15,338 nucleotides of DNA, from the NCBI GenBank assembly GCA_965178525.1, contig CBCXVS010000192.1, positions 1-15,338 on the forward strand, read 5' to 3'. Source of the DNA: CBCXVS01 sp965178525 (GTDB taxonomy: Bacteria > Tectomicrobia > Entotheonellia > Entotheonellales > Entotheonellaceae). The stretch's first letter is position 1. Each line of letters begins with the position of its first letter. Below, one piece after another: positions 1 through 7,303 of the stretch. Made by a program: the position numbers and the translations under genes. The notes beneath the pieces are model-generated. The model made no database searches and was not told the DNA's origin. It saw only the letters and a program-made list of their open reading frames with translations.

Positions 1-699
1 AAGTCCAGGCTCTGGCCGCCATTTTCCGCACAGGCTTGGAGGAAGGCGCTCAACCCATGGTGCGGATTGAGGCCCCAAAGCATGACGGTTTGAATCACGC
101 TAAACATCATCGCCGCCAGGTGGGCGCTCCACACCCTGCCTGAACCGTAATAATTCTTGCGGCCGACAACCGGGTTGCGCAGGATGCGCTCTGTGGTGTT
201 ATTGTCCATGGCCACTTCGGGACGACTGAGAAAGACAGTGAGCCCTTCCCAGTGGTTATGCAGACTGCTCAGCACCTTTTGCTTGGCCCCATAGAGCTCG
301 GGCTCTTGCAGATAGGCCTCGCAGCGGGCTTGCATCTGGCTCAGTTTCGTTTCGAGCTCGTCGTGGCGCTCAACAAAGGCCGAGGGTTGCTGATGCAGAG
401 GTCGCGTCGCGTCCCATTCCTGGAGCCGAGCCATCTTGAGGCGATAGAGCTCGCGGATGTCATCGACCCAGAGGAACATCCAGCTCTCAAGCTCCGGCCA
501 ACTACGCGCCGCCCCCAGAAAATCGCGTCGCACGTGCGCCCAGCAATGGGCCAAAATGAGCCCGTCATGGGCCTTCGCCAGGCATTTGTAGGCGCTGTAG
601 CGGTCACACACCAGCACCCCGTCCACCAGGTCCTGTTGCAACTTGGCAAAATGCGCGTTGGGTACGTCGGCCCCGCGTCCAGCCCGGCTTTGACACCAG
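1..699 (-). pseudogene. IS66-family transposase, C-terminal remnant
   Basis: Read on the minus strand, an open frame runs from about 699 to the window edge. It gives the second half of an IS66-type DDE transposase: GVLVCDRYSAYK, then LAHCWAHVRRDF, a helical region rich in charged residues, then MDNNTTERILRNPVVGRKN followed by YYGSG. The C-terminal segment reads WGLNPHHGLSAFLQACAENG. The DNN..ER and RKN..GSG blocks are family hallmarks and hold the catalytic glutamate. The N-terminal half (zinc finger, first catalytic region) is absent: upstream of SRAGRGADVPNAHF the frame hits a stop, just where the IS1634-like element appears to begin. The 3' end lies outside the window. The gene is therefore 5'-truncated and cannot make a working transposase. 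Family assignment is secure; the exact breakpoint is good to roughly 10 bp. Confidence 0.85.
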
Positions 700-2554
700 C
701 TAGATACATAGAAGGGCTAATTATAGATAAAATAATGACTTATGGGATTTTGACGTAGAGGGCGTGTATGTAGGCGATCAGGTCAGGTGTAAAATGGCTG
801 GGGGATTCTTAAGCTCTAAGCAGTTCAAGTGGTTGGAGGCTTCCGGGGAGGGGTCCGTCACCTGCCAAACCTCTCCGTGAGGGCTCAACAATTGAGCCAG
901 TTTGATCTGCTCCAAATCCGCTCGGATATTGCGCCACGTGTCGCCGCAGGCCTGCTCAATGACCCGCTCCAGTAACAACGCCAACACACTCAACGCTACA
1001 TGGGCATGAATGCGATGCACGGCCCAGTGATAGACGGGGCGCACCCGCAGCCCGCTTTTGAGGGTGCGCCAAGCCTCCTCGACCCGTTGAAGTTGTTTGT
1101 AACCCAGCGCCAAATCCGCTGGGCTCAGGCTGTCGTCGTTGCTAGAGACCACAAATTTGCCGTCGAGTTGTTCGGCCGCGCGCCGTTTGGCGGCATCGAT
1201 CCGCAGCAGCCCGCCCTTGGTCAGGCGTAGATACCGTCCATAGCGACGGCTCGACCGCAGCTGACACACCCGTTTGCTATGGCTTTCACCCCGCATCTGC
1301 TGGAGCGAGGACAGCTCGGCCTCAAGTTCCCACAGCACCTGCCGGCGATGGGCTCGCTGCCGTTTTTCCTCGTGGGGATTATGACAGACCACGTAGCGCC
1401 GACGGCGCTCGTCCTTACCCACCACCACTTCTTTGACCCGCAAGTTGTCGCTCACCTTCTGAAAGCGACCCGGGCGCTGGAGCACCTCGTGGGTCACCTC
1501 GTCACCGCGGCGCATCGGCATACACACGATGTACTTCCCCCCGCTCTGGCTGAGCGTGTCGAGGTTCGCCTGGGAGACCATCCCCGCATCGCCCACAAAC
1601 ACACACCGGCTCAGTTTCCACCCCCGTAGATCATCCTTGACCTGGGCCACGGTGCTGACATCGACGGTATTGCCGGGGAAAATCCAGTGCCGCACCGGCA
1701 GTCCATCGCGCGTCACCGCCAGTCCGATCACGATCTGCGGCGCATCCGAGCGGCCATTTTTCGCCATGCCCCGTTTGCGCGGTGCCGGATACGTCTTGGA
1801 ACCCGCCGCCATGCTGCCTTCCACTAAATCCTCGTCCCCATGACCGTCATCAACTTCATCAATTTCAAAATGAAGCGACGTGGTATCGTAGAAGATCAGC
1901 TCGACATCTAAGTTGAGCAGATCGGCGAGATGGAAATACAAGGCTGGCTCGATGTCGTCTTTGTGGGCTTCGAGCACATCCATGGCCCGGTAGAGATGAT
2001 GTCAGGCCAGGGACTCGGTTCCCTCAATGCGGACATCTTCGCGCAACCACTGTTCATAACAGTAGAGTTTGGAACTGGGGGCACAGGCTCGATTGGCCAC
2101 CATGGCAAAGAGGGCGCGTTCGAGGGCAAAGGCGACTTTTCGGTGGGCGAGTTGCTCGGCGATGACGTCGGGGATGCCCAGACGTTTCCAGATCGCCTCC
2201 AGGACATAGAGGGCGCCAAAGGGCCAGGTATCGAGCAAGCGCCACTGCGGGTCCTGTTCCACGATCTCTTGGGGGGCGCATGTTTTGAGGATACTTCGGG
2301 CCAGTTTGCGCAAGCGCTCGGCGGTCTGGGGGTCGCCGGCGCGTCCGCAATTGCAGACAATGCGGACTTCGGGACGCTTTTTTTGGGGATTCCACGTGCT
2401 CTCGGCCAGTTGTAGGTGGGTAACAATGGAGCCATCGGCTCGTTTTTGATGGATTTCGCGTCGGTACATGTACGTAAGGATAAAGGATTGGATCCATCTC
2501 TGTCAAGCTGAAAATCTATATCTCTGTACCTAGGATTTTTGGCCATGTATCGAG
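700..2554 (-). mobile_element. IS1634-like insertion sequence, approximate ends
   Basis: The element carries the transposase at 778-2469. The ends are inferred from two things: the point where the IS66 reading frame breaks (about 699), and an imperfect inverted match of 10 of 12 bases between CTAGATACATAG (700-711) and the complement of CCATGTATCGAG (2543-2554). A length near 1.85 kb suits the IS1634 family. I see no target duplication, and the missing N-terminal half of the IS66 gene is not recognisable to the right, so either the ends are slightly wrong or the flank has been rearranged. The gene content is well supported; the boundaries are weak. Confidence 0.5.
778..2469 (-). pseudogene. 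IS1634-family transposase interrupted by one in-frame TGA
   Basis: Two minus-strand open frames in the same phase make one transposase of about 563 codons, the normal size for the family. The N-terminal part (2469 down to 2002) begins MYRREIHQKRADGSIVTHLQ and matches the usual IS1634 start. It ends ...EGTESLA-TGA, then the frame continues HHLYRAMDVLEAHKDD without any shift. The catalytic region lies in the second part: FYDTTSLHFE (first Asp), VFVGDAGMVS (second Asp) and RVEEAWRTLKSGLRVRPVYHW (Glu). The TGA at 2002-2004 is the only lesion seen. A codon such as TGG changed by one base would explain it. If translation does not pass the TGA, no catalytic residue is made from the first start, although ATG at 1981-1983 could give a 401-residue C-terminal protein that keeps all three acidic residues but lacks the N-terminal DNA-binding part. 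The Shine-Dalgarno sequence before 2469 is weak. Confidence 0.85.
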
Positions 2555-2763
2555 GTTGAAAATCGATAACGCCTTATGATTCAGTAGACCCCTTCACCGA
2601 TTACCCGCCAAAAGGTTTGCCCAAGCTTACTTCCTCCTCACCTTATCGTACTGAACAGGCCTTTCACATGCAATGAGAGCGTTGATCCTGCGGGTGAGGC
2701 GGTCGTCCTGTGTGGAGGACGGCACATCAATCCGAACTTCGTTTTAAAGATAAAAAAGGAATC

Positions 2764-2789
2764 CACGAAGGACGCGAAGAGACGCGAAG
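2764..2789. repeat. Degenerate CACGAAG/GCGAAGA repeat
   Basis: Three imperfect copies stand in a row: CACGAAG, GACGCGAAG, AGACGCGAAG. The downstream phase on the minus strand reads like the CTTCGCGTC...TTCGTGGATTCC sequence that recurs between genes in many environmental bacterial genomes (recalled, not searched). It overlaps a spurious minus-strand open frame. Confidence 0.5.
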
Positions 2790-2943
2790 TCAAGACCCGT
2801 AGATCACAGCGTTTTTCTCGGATTTTTCCTGGGAAGGCAGGCCCCACCTCTCAAAGAGATGGGGTAGGAGAAGAATGATCGCACGGCAGTGACGGTCCCT
2901 GCGCGTGCTTCTGTTACAACAGTTCTCGGTGCTGCTGTATTCC

Positions 2944-2949
2944 TATGAA
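2944..2949. repeat. Target site duplication of the IS982 element, left copy (TATGAA)
   Basis: TATGAA directly abuts the left inverted repeat at 2950 and recurs directly after the right inverted repeat at 3982-3987. A 6-bp duplication is within the range known for IS982-family elements. Confidence 0.85.
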
Positions 2950-2965
2950 ACGCGATGTGCAACTT

Positions 2966-3883
2966 TTACGTAGTGATGAGCCCCTCAAACTGTAAGGGCG
3001 CTCTCCCCAATTGTCGATTGAGAAAGACGCCGACCGTATGGGCGAGGACTTTCCGAGCCACTCGACTGGTCAAATGCCACAAGTCCCGCGCTCGAACTGT
3101 CTCCATGTGAAAGTGGTCACTCAGTTGACCTATTACCGTTTCAATCAAACGTCGGGTTTGCATCAATTGCTTCACAAACATAGGATCCCGCTCATCTTTC
3201 ATATTGGAGCGCAGCGGCGTTTCTAAGTCAATCCCAAAATGGTCTTGTAAGTACACTTTTACCTCTTGGCTAATATAACCTTTGTCTCCAATGAGCAACC
3301 CGTGGATACCTTCAACAAGATCAAACATAGCAACACGCTCATCTGTATTGGCAGGGTGAAAATGAGTCCCGTGATCGTTCCGGAATAATCCACCATCACA
3401 TGGCCATGAAACCTTTTATAGGTCTCATCTTTCGATGCACAGTGTCCATAAGCCGCAATGCCTTGGAATCGTTTACAGCCTTTGGCACGAGCAAATTGAC
3501 AGATGGGAACAGGAAAACCATCGATCATATGGATCGAATCGGCATAGGCGCCCAATTCCCAAGCCAGTCTCTGGTGGAGAAGTCGCTTGACATACCATAG
3601 GTTCGCTGATTGTCGGGCAAAGGTGCTCCGGGAACCCAGAGCTGGAAACCAGAGACGCCAATGCGAACGAAAGTACTTCCACATCTGTTGATCGGTATCA
3701 TATCGCCCTTGCGTCTTTGCAAGGACGATCGAGAAATTCGCCCACGATTTCCATGGTCAAGACCTCACTGTCGGCGAGCTTGGGGGGAAACCCTCGCTGG
3801 CGTAGGCAAGAGGGAATAGGACTCTCATGCCACATTTCTTCTACACAGCAGAACACCGCAATGATAAAGTCTTCGAGGGGCAT
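2966..3883 (-). pseudogene. IS982-family transposase with two frameshifts
   Basis: The start is the ATG at 3881-3883 (MPLEDFIIAVFCCVEE), chosen because AGGAG lies 6 bases upstream. Reading continues LRQRGFPPKLADSEVLTMEI, then frame is lost at a small hairpin insertion (3702-3729) and resumes as DTDQQMWKYFRSHW. The core reads HMIDGFPVPICQFARAKGCK (first Asp). A second shift occurs at 3354-3356, where a run of C on the coding strand appears one base short (expected FTPANTDERVAMFDLVEG). The original frame then gives LLIGDKGYI (second Asp) and RRLIETVIGQLSDHFHMET (Glu), ending LQFEGLITT. The two shifts cancel. Total length of about 305 codons is normal for the family. All catalytic residues are still recognisable, which points to recent decay. 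Confidence 0.9.
3702..3729. repeat. 28-nt near-perfect palindrome inside the IS982 transposase
   Basis: Arms ATCGCCCTTGC (3702-3712) and GCAAGGACGAT (3719-3729) pair at 10 of 11 positions around a 6-base loop. The sequence sits between EFL and DTDQQ of the transposase, where relatives are expected to have only one or two residues. A net gain of about 25 bases would produce the observed frameshift. It looks like an inserted hairpin and not a point lesion. Confidence 0.6.
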
Positions 3884-3893
3884 GATTCGCTCC

Positions 3894-3934
3894 TGATGTA
3901 AAGGGTTATCGAATGCCAAAATCACCTTACATCA
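3894..3934. promoter_or_regulatory. Leader hairpin next to the IS982 transposase ribosome binding site
   Basis: TGATGTAAAGG (3894-3904) and CCTTACATCA (3925-3934) are complementary with one bulged base. In the transposase transcript (minus strand) the 3' arm ends directly at the AGGAG site that serves the ATG at 3883. Such a structure could limit ribosome access and so damp transposase expression; that role is inference. Confidence 0.35.
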
Positions 3935-3981
3935 AAGAGTTATGCCCTTCAACGATCATGGGAAAAAGTTGCACATCGCGT

Positions 3982-3987
3982 TATGAA
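3982..3987. repeat. Target site duplication of the IS982 element, right copy (TATGAA)
   Basis: Exact partner of the TATGAA at 2944-2949, directly outside the right inverted repeat. Confidence 0.85.
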
Positions 3988-3994
3988 GTACGCA

Positions 3995-4621
3995 TTACCC
4001 GGCAACACGCGGATGCATCAGGGCCGCAACCCCTGCGCTCAACGCATCCCCTTGCGTTTGTAAAGCCACCATCACACGCTGTTGATCCTCCGGCGGACGA
4101 TTTTGGCTCAGCTTATACTTTCCTTCCAGACGCGTGATCTCAATCGCAAACCCGACAATACCCCGCATCATCTTGTGCAGATAGGTCTCGGGCAGATCCA
4201 AGGTCCAGGGTTGGGGCGATGGCGCTTCATAGGTATGGACCAACGTCCTCAGGGTGTCATAGAGTTCCGCATGCTCGTCGATTACCCGGGGTTTGCCATA
4301 AGCGTGTACCACGGCGTAATTCCACGTCGGTACGCTGGGATGGTCCGTGTACCATGACGGCGAGATGTAGGCATGCGGTCCCTGGAAAATCACCAGAATG
4401 TCCTGGGTGGCATCGAAATCACGCCATTGCGGATTGGCCCGCGCCATATGCCCCACCAGCGTCCCATGAGGCCCCGTATCGGAATGCAGCACCATCGGCA
4501 AATGACTGGCAAACGGTGCTCCGTCATGCTGCGTAATCAGCGTAGCAAAGCTATAGTCCCGTATCAGCGCGTGCAACGCCGCCCGATCTTCCTCCCGAAA
4601 CGCTTTAGGCATGTACATCAT
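3995..4621 (-). CDS. paiB: PaiB-like FMN-binding split-barrel protein
   Basis: 208 residues, the usual length of the PaiB family. Recognisable blocks are MYMPKAFREED at the start, SFATLITQHDGAPFASHLPM, GHMARANPQW, FQGPHAYISPSWY, and VPTWNYAVVHAYGKP, then ETYLHKMMRGIVGFAIEITR and LEGKYKLSQNRP near the end. These correspond to the pyridoxamine-phosphate-oxidase-like flavin fold. In Bacillus, PaiB was described as a negative regulator of sporulation and protease genes, but most relatives are of unknown function and may be flavin- or heme-binding enzymes, so the name marks the family only. Two ATG codons stand in tandem at 4621 and 4618; purine-rich GGAGGGAGG lies upstream and either could be used. 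The start overlaps the end of the oxidoreductase gene by 17 bp, which suggests translational coupling in one operon. The reading frame is intact. An IS982 element sits just past the stop. Confidence 0.88.
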   Translation of the reverse strand: MMYMPKAFREEDRAALHALIRDYSFATLITQHDGAPFASHLPMVLHSDTGPHGTLVGHMARANPQWRDFDATQDILVIFQGPHAYISPSWYTDHPSVPTWNYAVVHAYGKPRVIDEHAELYDTLRTLVHTYEAPSPQPWTLDLPETYLHKMMRGIVGFAIEITRLEGKYKLSQNRPPEDQQRVMVALQTQGDALSAGVAALMHPRVAG

Positions 4622-6719
4622 GGTCCGCCCCCCTCCCTCCCCTATTCTGCATTCCGTATCTTAGTTGCTCCCCGCAGGGGGCCGCATTCCGCATTCCCTT
4701 GGCCTCCAACCAGGTGCTCTGGTACGTCGCGCCGTCACCCAAATCGCTGTAGCGATCGTCACAGAGACAATTCAGTGGTCCGCCGGAGAGATAATGGGAC
4801 TGCGGCCGGTGGCCTTCGACCACCACGACACCCGCCGGGACATCCGGCGTCACCTGTGCGTAAAGGCCCACAAAGCCCGCATCGTTAAAGAGTTCGACTG
4901 CCTGCCCATCCTCAATCCTGCGCTGGCGTGCGTCCTCCGGGTGCAGACACGCCCACGGCCCACCTTCACGGCGCAGCAAGGACGCCACCCCGATAAAATT
5001 AGCGTGATGCAGGTAATGGCCGGGCGACGTCACCAGACGCAACGGATACGGCGTCGCAACCGCATCCGGGTGGTAATCCGGGAGATCAGGTAGTCCGCGC
5101 GCCGCCAGTTCCGGGCAGGCAATTTGCAACTTGCCGCTCGGCGTCGGGAAATGGTGATCGAATGTGTGACCGAGCATCGGCACATGGAGGCGATGCGGAT
5201 GCCCGTCCCATATGGTCTCCGGAGATATCCCAGCCAGCAGCTCGTCCTCCGTGTCCAGCAGCGCAGCAATATGCTCTCGCGGCGAACGGCCAAACACCGG
5301 GTCTGGCAGACCGAGCCGTTGCGCCAAGGCCGCGATCAACTGCGCATTGGACCACGCCTCCCCTTGGGGCGGCAACACTTGCGGGCCATATTGCACGTAA
5401 TACGTACCGTAGCCGCGATACAGATCCTCCGACTCAAACGACGTACACGCCGGCAGCACCAAGTCGGCATAGCGGGCGGTATCGGTCAGGAAGCTATCGT
5501 GCACCACGGTAAAGAGATCCGCCCGCGCCAGCCCACGCCGCACCAGAGTTTGCTCTGGACAAGTCGTCGCCGGATTATTACTCTGGATAAACAAGCTACG
5601 GAGCGGCGGATCCTGCCACTCGAGCAAGGACCGGCCAAAGCGCACCATGTTCAAGACGCGGCGCTCCCCCGGTTGCAGGTCAGGCCGACGCACCGCATTG
5701 AAATTGAACGGATAGCTGCCACCCGTCGATAATAGCGCGCCCCCTCCGGGACGCTGCCAGGCACCCGTCAGTCCCGGCAAACACGTAATGGCGCGCACGG
5801 CCGTGCCGCCCCCCACATAGCGCGACAGCTCCTGACCCAGACGGATGAAAGGCGCACGTGCCTGCCCATACGCTATGGCCAACGCTTCCACATCGCGTGC
5901 CGGCACACCCGTGATCTCCGCCACGATGGCAGGCGTGTACCGGGGCAGCACAGCCTGTACCCAGCGGTCGTATCCCAGGACGAGACGATCGATGTAGGCG
6001 CGGTCGATCAGCCCTTCCCGCTGCAACACATGCGCCAGACCTAAGGCCAGCGCCGTATCCGTGCCAACGCGAATCGGAATGAACCAATCGGCGCGCCGAG
6101 CTGTACGGGTACGCCAGACATCGATCACTACCAATTTGGCTCCACGCTTTTGAGCCATGGCCACAAACGGCAGGAGATGCACATTCGTACTGTCCAGATT
6201 CGCGCCCCAACTGATGATGAAATCGGCATCCTGCACACGCTCGGGATCCGTCCCCATATCAGCGCCGACTGTCAGACTCCACGCCTCGCCATTACACGAA
6301 TCACAGACGGCTCCGGCATTGACCCGTGTCGCCCCCAGGGCGTGAAAGAGCGCCTGGGTCAAGTTGCGGTTCACGAGTCCTTGATGCGCGCTGTAGGCAT
6401 ACCCGGCCAGCGCCTCCCCACCGTGGCGGGCGAGAATATCGGTCCACGTGCTGGTGATCTCGTCCAGTGCCTCCTCCCACGATACCGGCGCAAACTGTCC
6501 CTCGCCTTTCGGCCCCACACGCCGCAAGGGCGTCAGGATGCGATCCGGCGAATGCACCCGTTCGGGATAACGGTGCACCTTACCGCAGAGGAACCCGCGC
6601 GTAAACGGATGCTCCGGGTCGCCCACCGTACGCACCACCCGCCCCTTTTCAACCGTTGCCAACACAATACACGCATCCGGACAATCATGCGGACACACCG
6701 TGCGCACCACCCGCGCCAT
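4605..6719 (-). CDS. Molybdopterin-dependent oxidoreductase (DMSO-reductase superfamily)
   Basis: 704 residues from ATG 6719, chosen because AGGAG lies at 6726-6730 and because the next upstream start adds a tail encoded by repeat DNA. The N-terminus carries a 4Fe-4S motif, C9-x3-C13-x3-C17 with the fourth Cys at 45 (GFLCGK). Family blocks follow: GEALAGYAYSAHQGL, NAGAVCDSCNGEAW near 135-148 where the Mo site of the superfamily lies, DADFIISWGANLDSTN, LVVIDVWRTRTARRADWFIP (bis-MGD binding), then FIQSNNPATTCPEQ and VLPACTSFESEDLYRGYG. The C-terminal domain includes LVTSPGHYLHHANF. There is no Tat signal, so a cytoplasmic enzyme is likely. The substrate cannot be told from sequence. The last 25 or so residues (after STWLEAKG) are encoded by a 49-bp repeat and its flank, so the native C-terminus has probably been replaced. 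It lies between a VOC gene and paiB in one operon. No frameshift is seen over 2.1 kb. Confidence 0.9.
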   Translation of the reverse strand: MARVVRTVCPHDCPDACIVLATVEKGRVVRTVGDPEHPFTRGFLCGKVHRYPERVHSPDRILTPLRRVGPKGEGQFAPVSWEEALDEITSTWTDILARHGGEALAGYAYSAHQGLVNRNLTQALFHALGATRVNAGAVCDSCNGEAWSLTVGADMGTDPERVQDADFIISWGANLDSTNVHLLPFVAMAQKRGAKLVVIDVWRTRTARRADWFIPIRVGTDTALALGLAHVLQREGLIDRAYIDRLVLGYDRWVQAVLPRYTPAIVAEITGVPARDVEALAIAYGQARAPFIRLGQELSRYVGGGTAVRAITCLPGLTGAWQRPGGGALLSTGGSYPFNFNAVRRPDLQPGERRVLNMVRFGRSLLEWQDPPLRSLFIQSNNPATTCPEQTLVRRGLARADLFTVVHDSFLTDTARYADLVLPACTSFESEDLYRGYGTYYVQYGPQVLPPQGEAWSNAQLIAALAQRLGLPDPVFGRSPREHIAALLDTEDELLAGISPETIWDGHPHRLHVPMLGHTFDHHFPTPSGKLQIACPELAARGLPDLPDYHPDAVATPYPLRLVTSPGHYLHHANFIGVASLLRREGGPWACLHPEDARQRRIEDGQAVELFNDAGFVGLYAQVTPDVPAGVVVVEGHRPQSHYLSGGPLNCLCDDRYSDLGDGATYQSTWLEAKGMRNAAPCGEQLRYGMQNRGGRGADHDVHA
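4644..4692. repeat. 49-bp heptad repeat, copy 1 (oxidoreductase/paiB junction)
   Basis: The sequence parses in steps of seven: ATTCTGC, ATTCCGT, ATCTTAG, TTGCTCC, CCGCAGG, GGGCCGC, ATTCCGC, with a further ATTCCCT after it. It is identical to 6826-6874 at all but one base. The centre can form a CCCC/GGGG hairpin. It encodes the C-terminal tail of the oxidoreductase and ends just before the paiB ribosome binding site. Confidence 0.9.
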
Positions 6720-6720
6720 C

Positions 6721-6730
6721 GCCCTCTCCT
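6721..6730 (-). promoter_or_regulatory. Ribosome binding site deciding the oxidoreductase start
   Basis: On the minus strand AGGAGAGGGC ends one base before the ATG at 6717-6719. This favours that start over the upstream ATG at 6782, whose extra 21 codons are coded by heptad repeat sequence. Confidence 0.7.
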
Positions 6731-6743
6731 TTCTCATCCAGTA

Positions 6744-6771
6744 GGACTGAGGACTGAGTGCTGAGGACGAA
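6744..6771. repeat. Heptad repeat GGACTGA x 4 (degenerate)
   Basis: Four consecutive heptamers: GGACTGA, GGACTGA, GTGCTGA, GGACGAA. They lie between the ribosome binding site of the oxidoreductase and the second copy of the 49-bp repeat. The 7-base period is the same as in the ATTCCGC repeats, although the unit differs. Confidence 0.75.
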
Positions 6772-6823
6772 GTCAAATCCACCCTGCTATCCTCCCTCCG
6801 CCCATAGCCGTAGTCCTCTCTCC

Positions 6824-7303
6824 CTATTCCGCATTCCGTATCTTAGTTGCTCCCCGCAGGGGGCCGCATTCCGCAATCGGCACGTCTGGCACCCACAGGT
6901 AGCCATCGGCATCGAGCAGATAGACTTCCCGCAATCCGTGCGGCTTATCCTGCGCGGTGGCGAGCACCGTAAAGCCCAGCCGACACGCAGCCGCCTCCGC
7001 CGCATCCGGATCCCGTCCATGCAGCCGTAACTCAGCGCCGACACCGCGCGCCTGTCCAAGTGCCAAATGCGCATGCAGAGGATGGTCTAGATAGGTGTGA
7101 TCGGCATGTAACATCCACTCGACATCACCACGCCGCAACACTGCAAAATCCGGGTCGTTGTAGACCACCTCCGCCTCAAGTACCTCACGGTGAAACGGCA
7201 ACGCCGCCACCATATCGCGCGTCAGCAGATTGAGGCCCAGCCCTCGCAGAGACCGTCCATAGTCCGGGGCCGGCATCCAGGGATCACCCGTTCGCAGTTT
7301 CAT
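6824..7303 (-). CDS. VOC (glyoxalase/bleomycin-resistance fold) protein
   Basis: 159 residues. The pattern is that of a vicinal-oxygen-chelate domain: LRGLGLNLLTRDMVAALPFH for the first strand and helix, VYNDPDFAVLRRGDVEWMLH with a possible metal ligand His, HLALGQARGVGAELRLHGRD, and the closing LREVYLLDADGYLWVPDV with the Asp-Gly-Tyr typical of the last strands. A single pair of beta-alpha-beta-beta-beta units would form one metal site. The reaction is unknown; glyoxalase, dioxygenase and resistance proteins share the fold. The last 16 or so residues (AECGPLRGATKIRNAE) and the stop codon come from the 49-bp heptad repeat. The ATG at 7303 has AAGGAG about 10 bases upstream. First gene of the operon with the oxidoreductase and paiB; the gap to the oxidoreductase is 104 bp. 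Confidence 0.8.
   Translation of the reverse strand: MKLRTGDPWMPAPDYGRSLRGLGLNLLTRDMVAALPFHREVLEAEVVYNDPDFAVLRRGDVEWMLHADHTYLDHPLHAHLALGQARGVGAELRLHGRDPDAAEAAACRLGFTVLATAQDKPHGLREVYLLDADGYLWVPDVPIAECGPLRGATKIRNAE
6826..6874. repeat. 49-bp heptad repeat, copy 2 (VOC/oxidoreductase junction)
   Basis: Heptads ATTCCGC, ATTCCGT, ATCTTAG, TTGCTCC, CCGCAGG, GGGCCGC, ATTCCGC, one base different from 4644-4692. Here it is read in a different frame from copy 1 and supplies the C-terminus and the TAG stop (6824-6826 region) of the VOC gene. Confidence 0.9.

Larger units (their letters stand above)
2555..2949. other. Gene-free stretch between IS1634-like and IS982 elements
   Basis: No convincing gene. 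A minus-strand open frame at 2638-2847 is explained by repeat sequence and has no protein-like features. The stretch holds a heptad-type repeat (2764-2789) and two small hairpins: CGTCCT/AGGACG at 2704-2721, and CCCCACCTCT/AGAGATGGGG at 2842-2864 with one mismatch. Neither hairpin is followed by a run of T on either strand, so I do not call a terminator. Confidence 0.6.
2950..3981 (-). mobile_element. Complete IS982-family insertion sequence, 1032 bp
   Basis: The ends are defined by perfect 18-bp inverted repeats: ACGCGATGTGCAACTTTT at 2950-2967 and its exact complement at 3964-3981. Both sides are flanked by TATGAA, a clean target duplication, so this copy arrived by simple transposition and the flanks have not been rearranged since. 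It landed about 13 bp downstream of the paiB stop codon. The size and gene content fit IS982. The transposase stop codon lies inside the left inverted repeat, so the element is very compact. The transposase frame is broken twice, so this copy is probably inactive by itself but could be moved by an intact relative. Confidence 0.93.

Noticed and set aside
252..758. Plus-strand open frames opposite the IS66, IS1634 and oxidoreductase genes
   Set aside because: They are antisense shadows of the minus-strand genes, driven by high G+C, and show no protein motifs.
2638..2847. Small minus-strand protein of 69 residues
   Set aside because: Its central part is translated heptad-type repeat, there is no ribosome site, and no domain-like pattern.
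2842..2864. Rho-independent terminator
   Set aside because: The stem is good, but neither strand has a T run after it.
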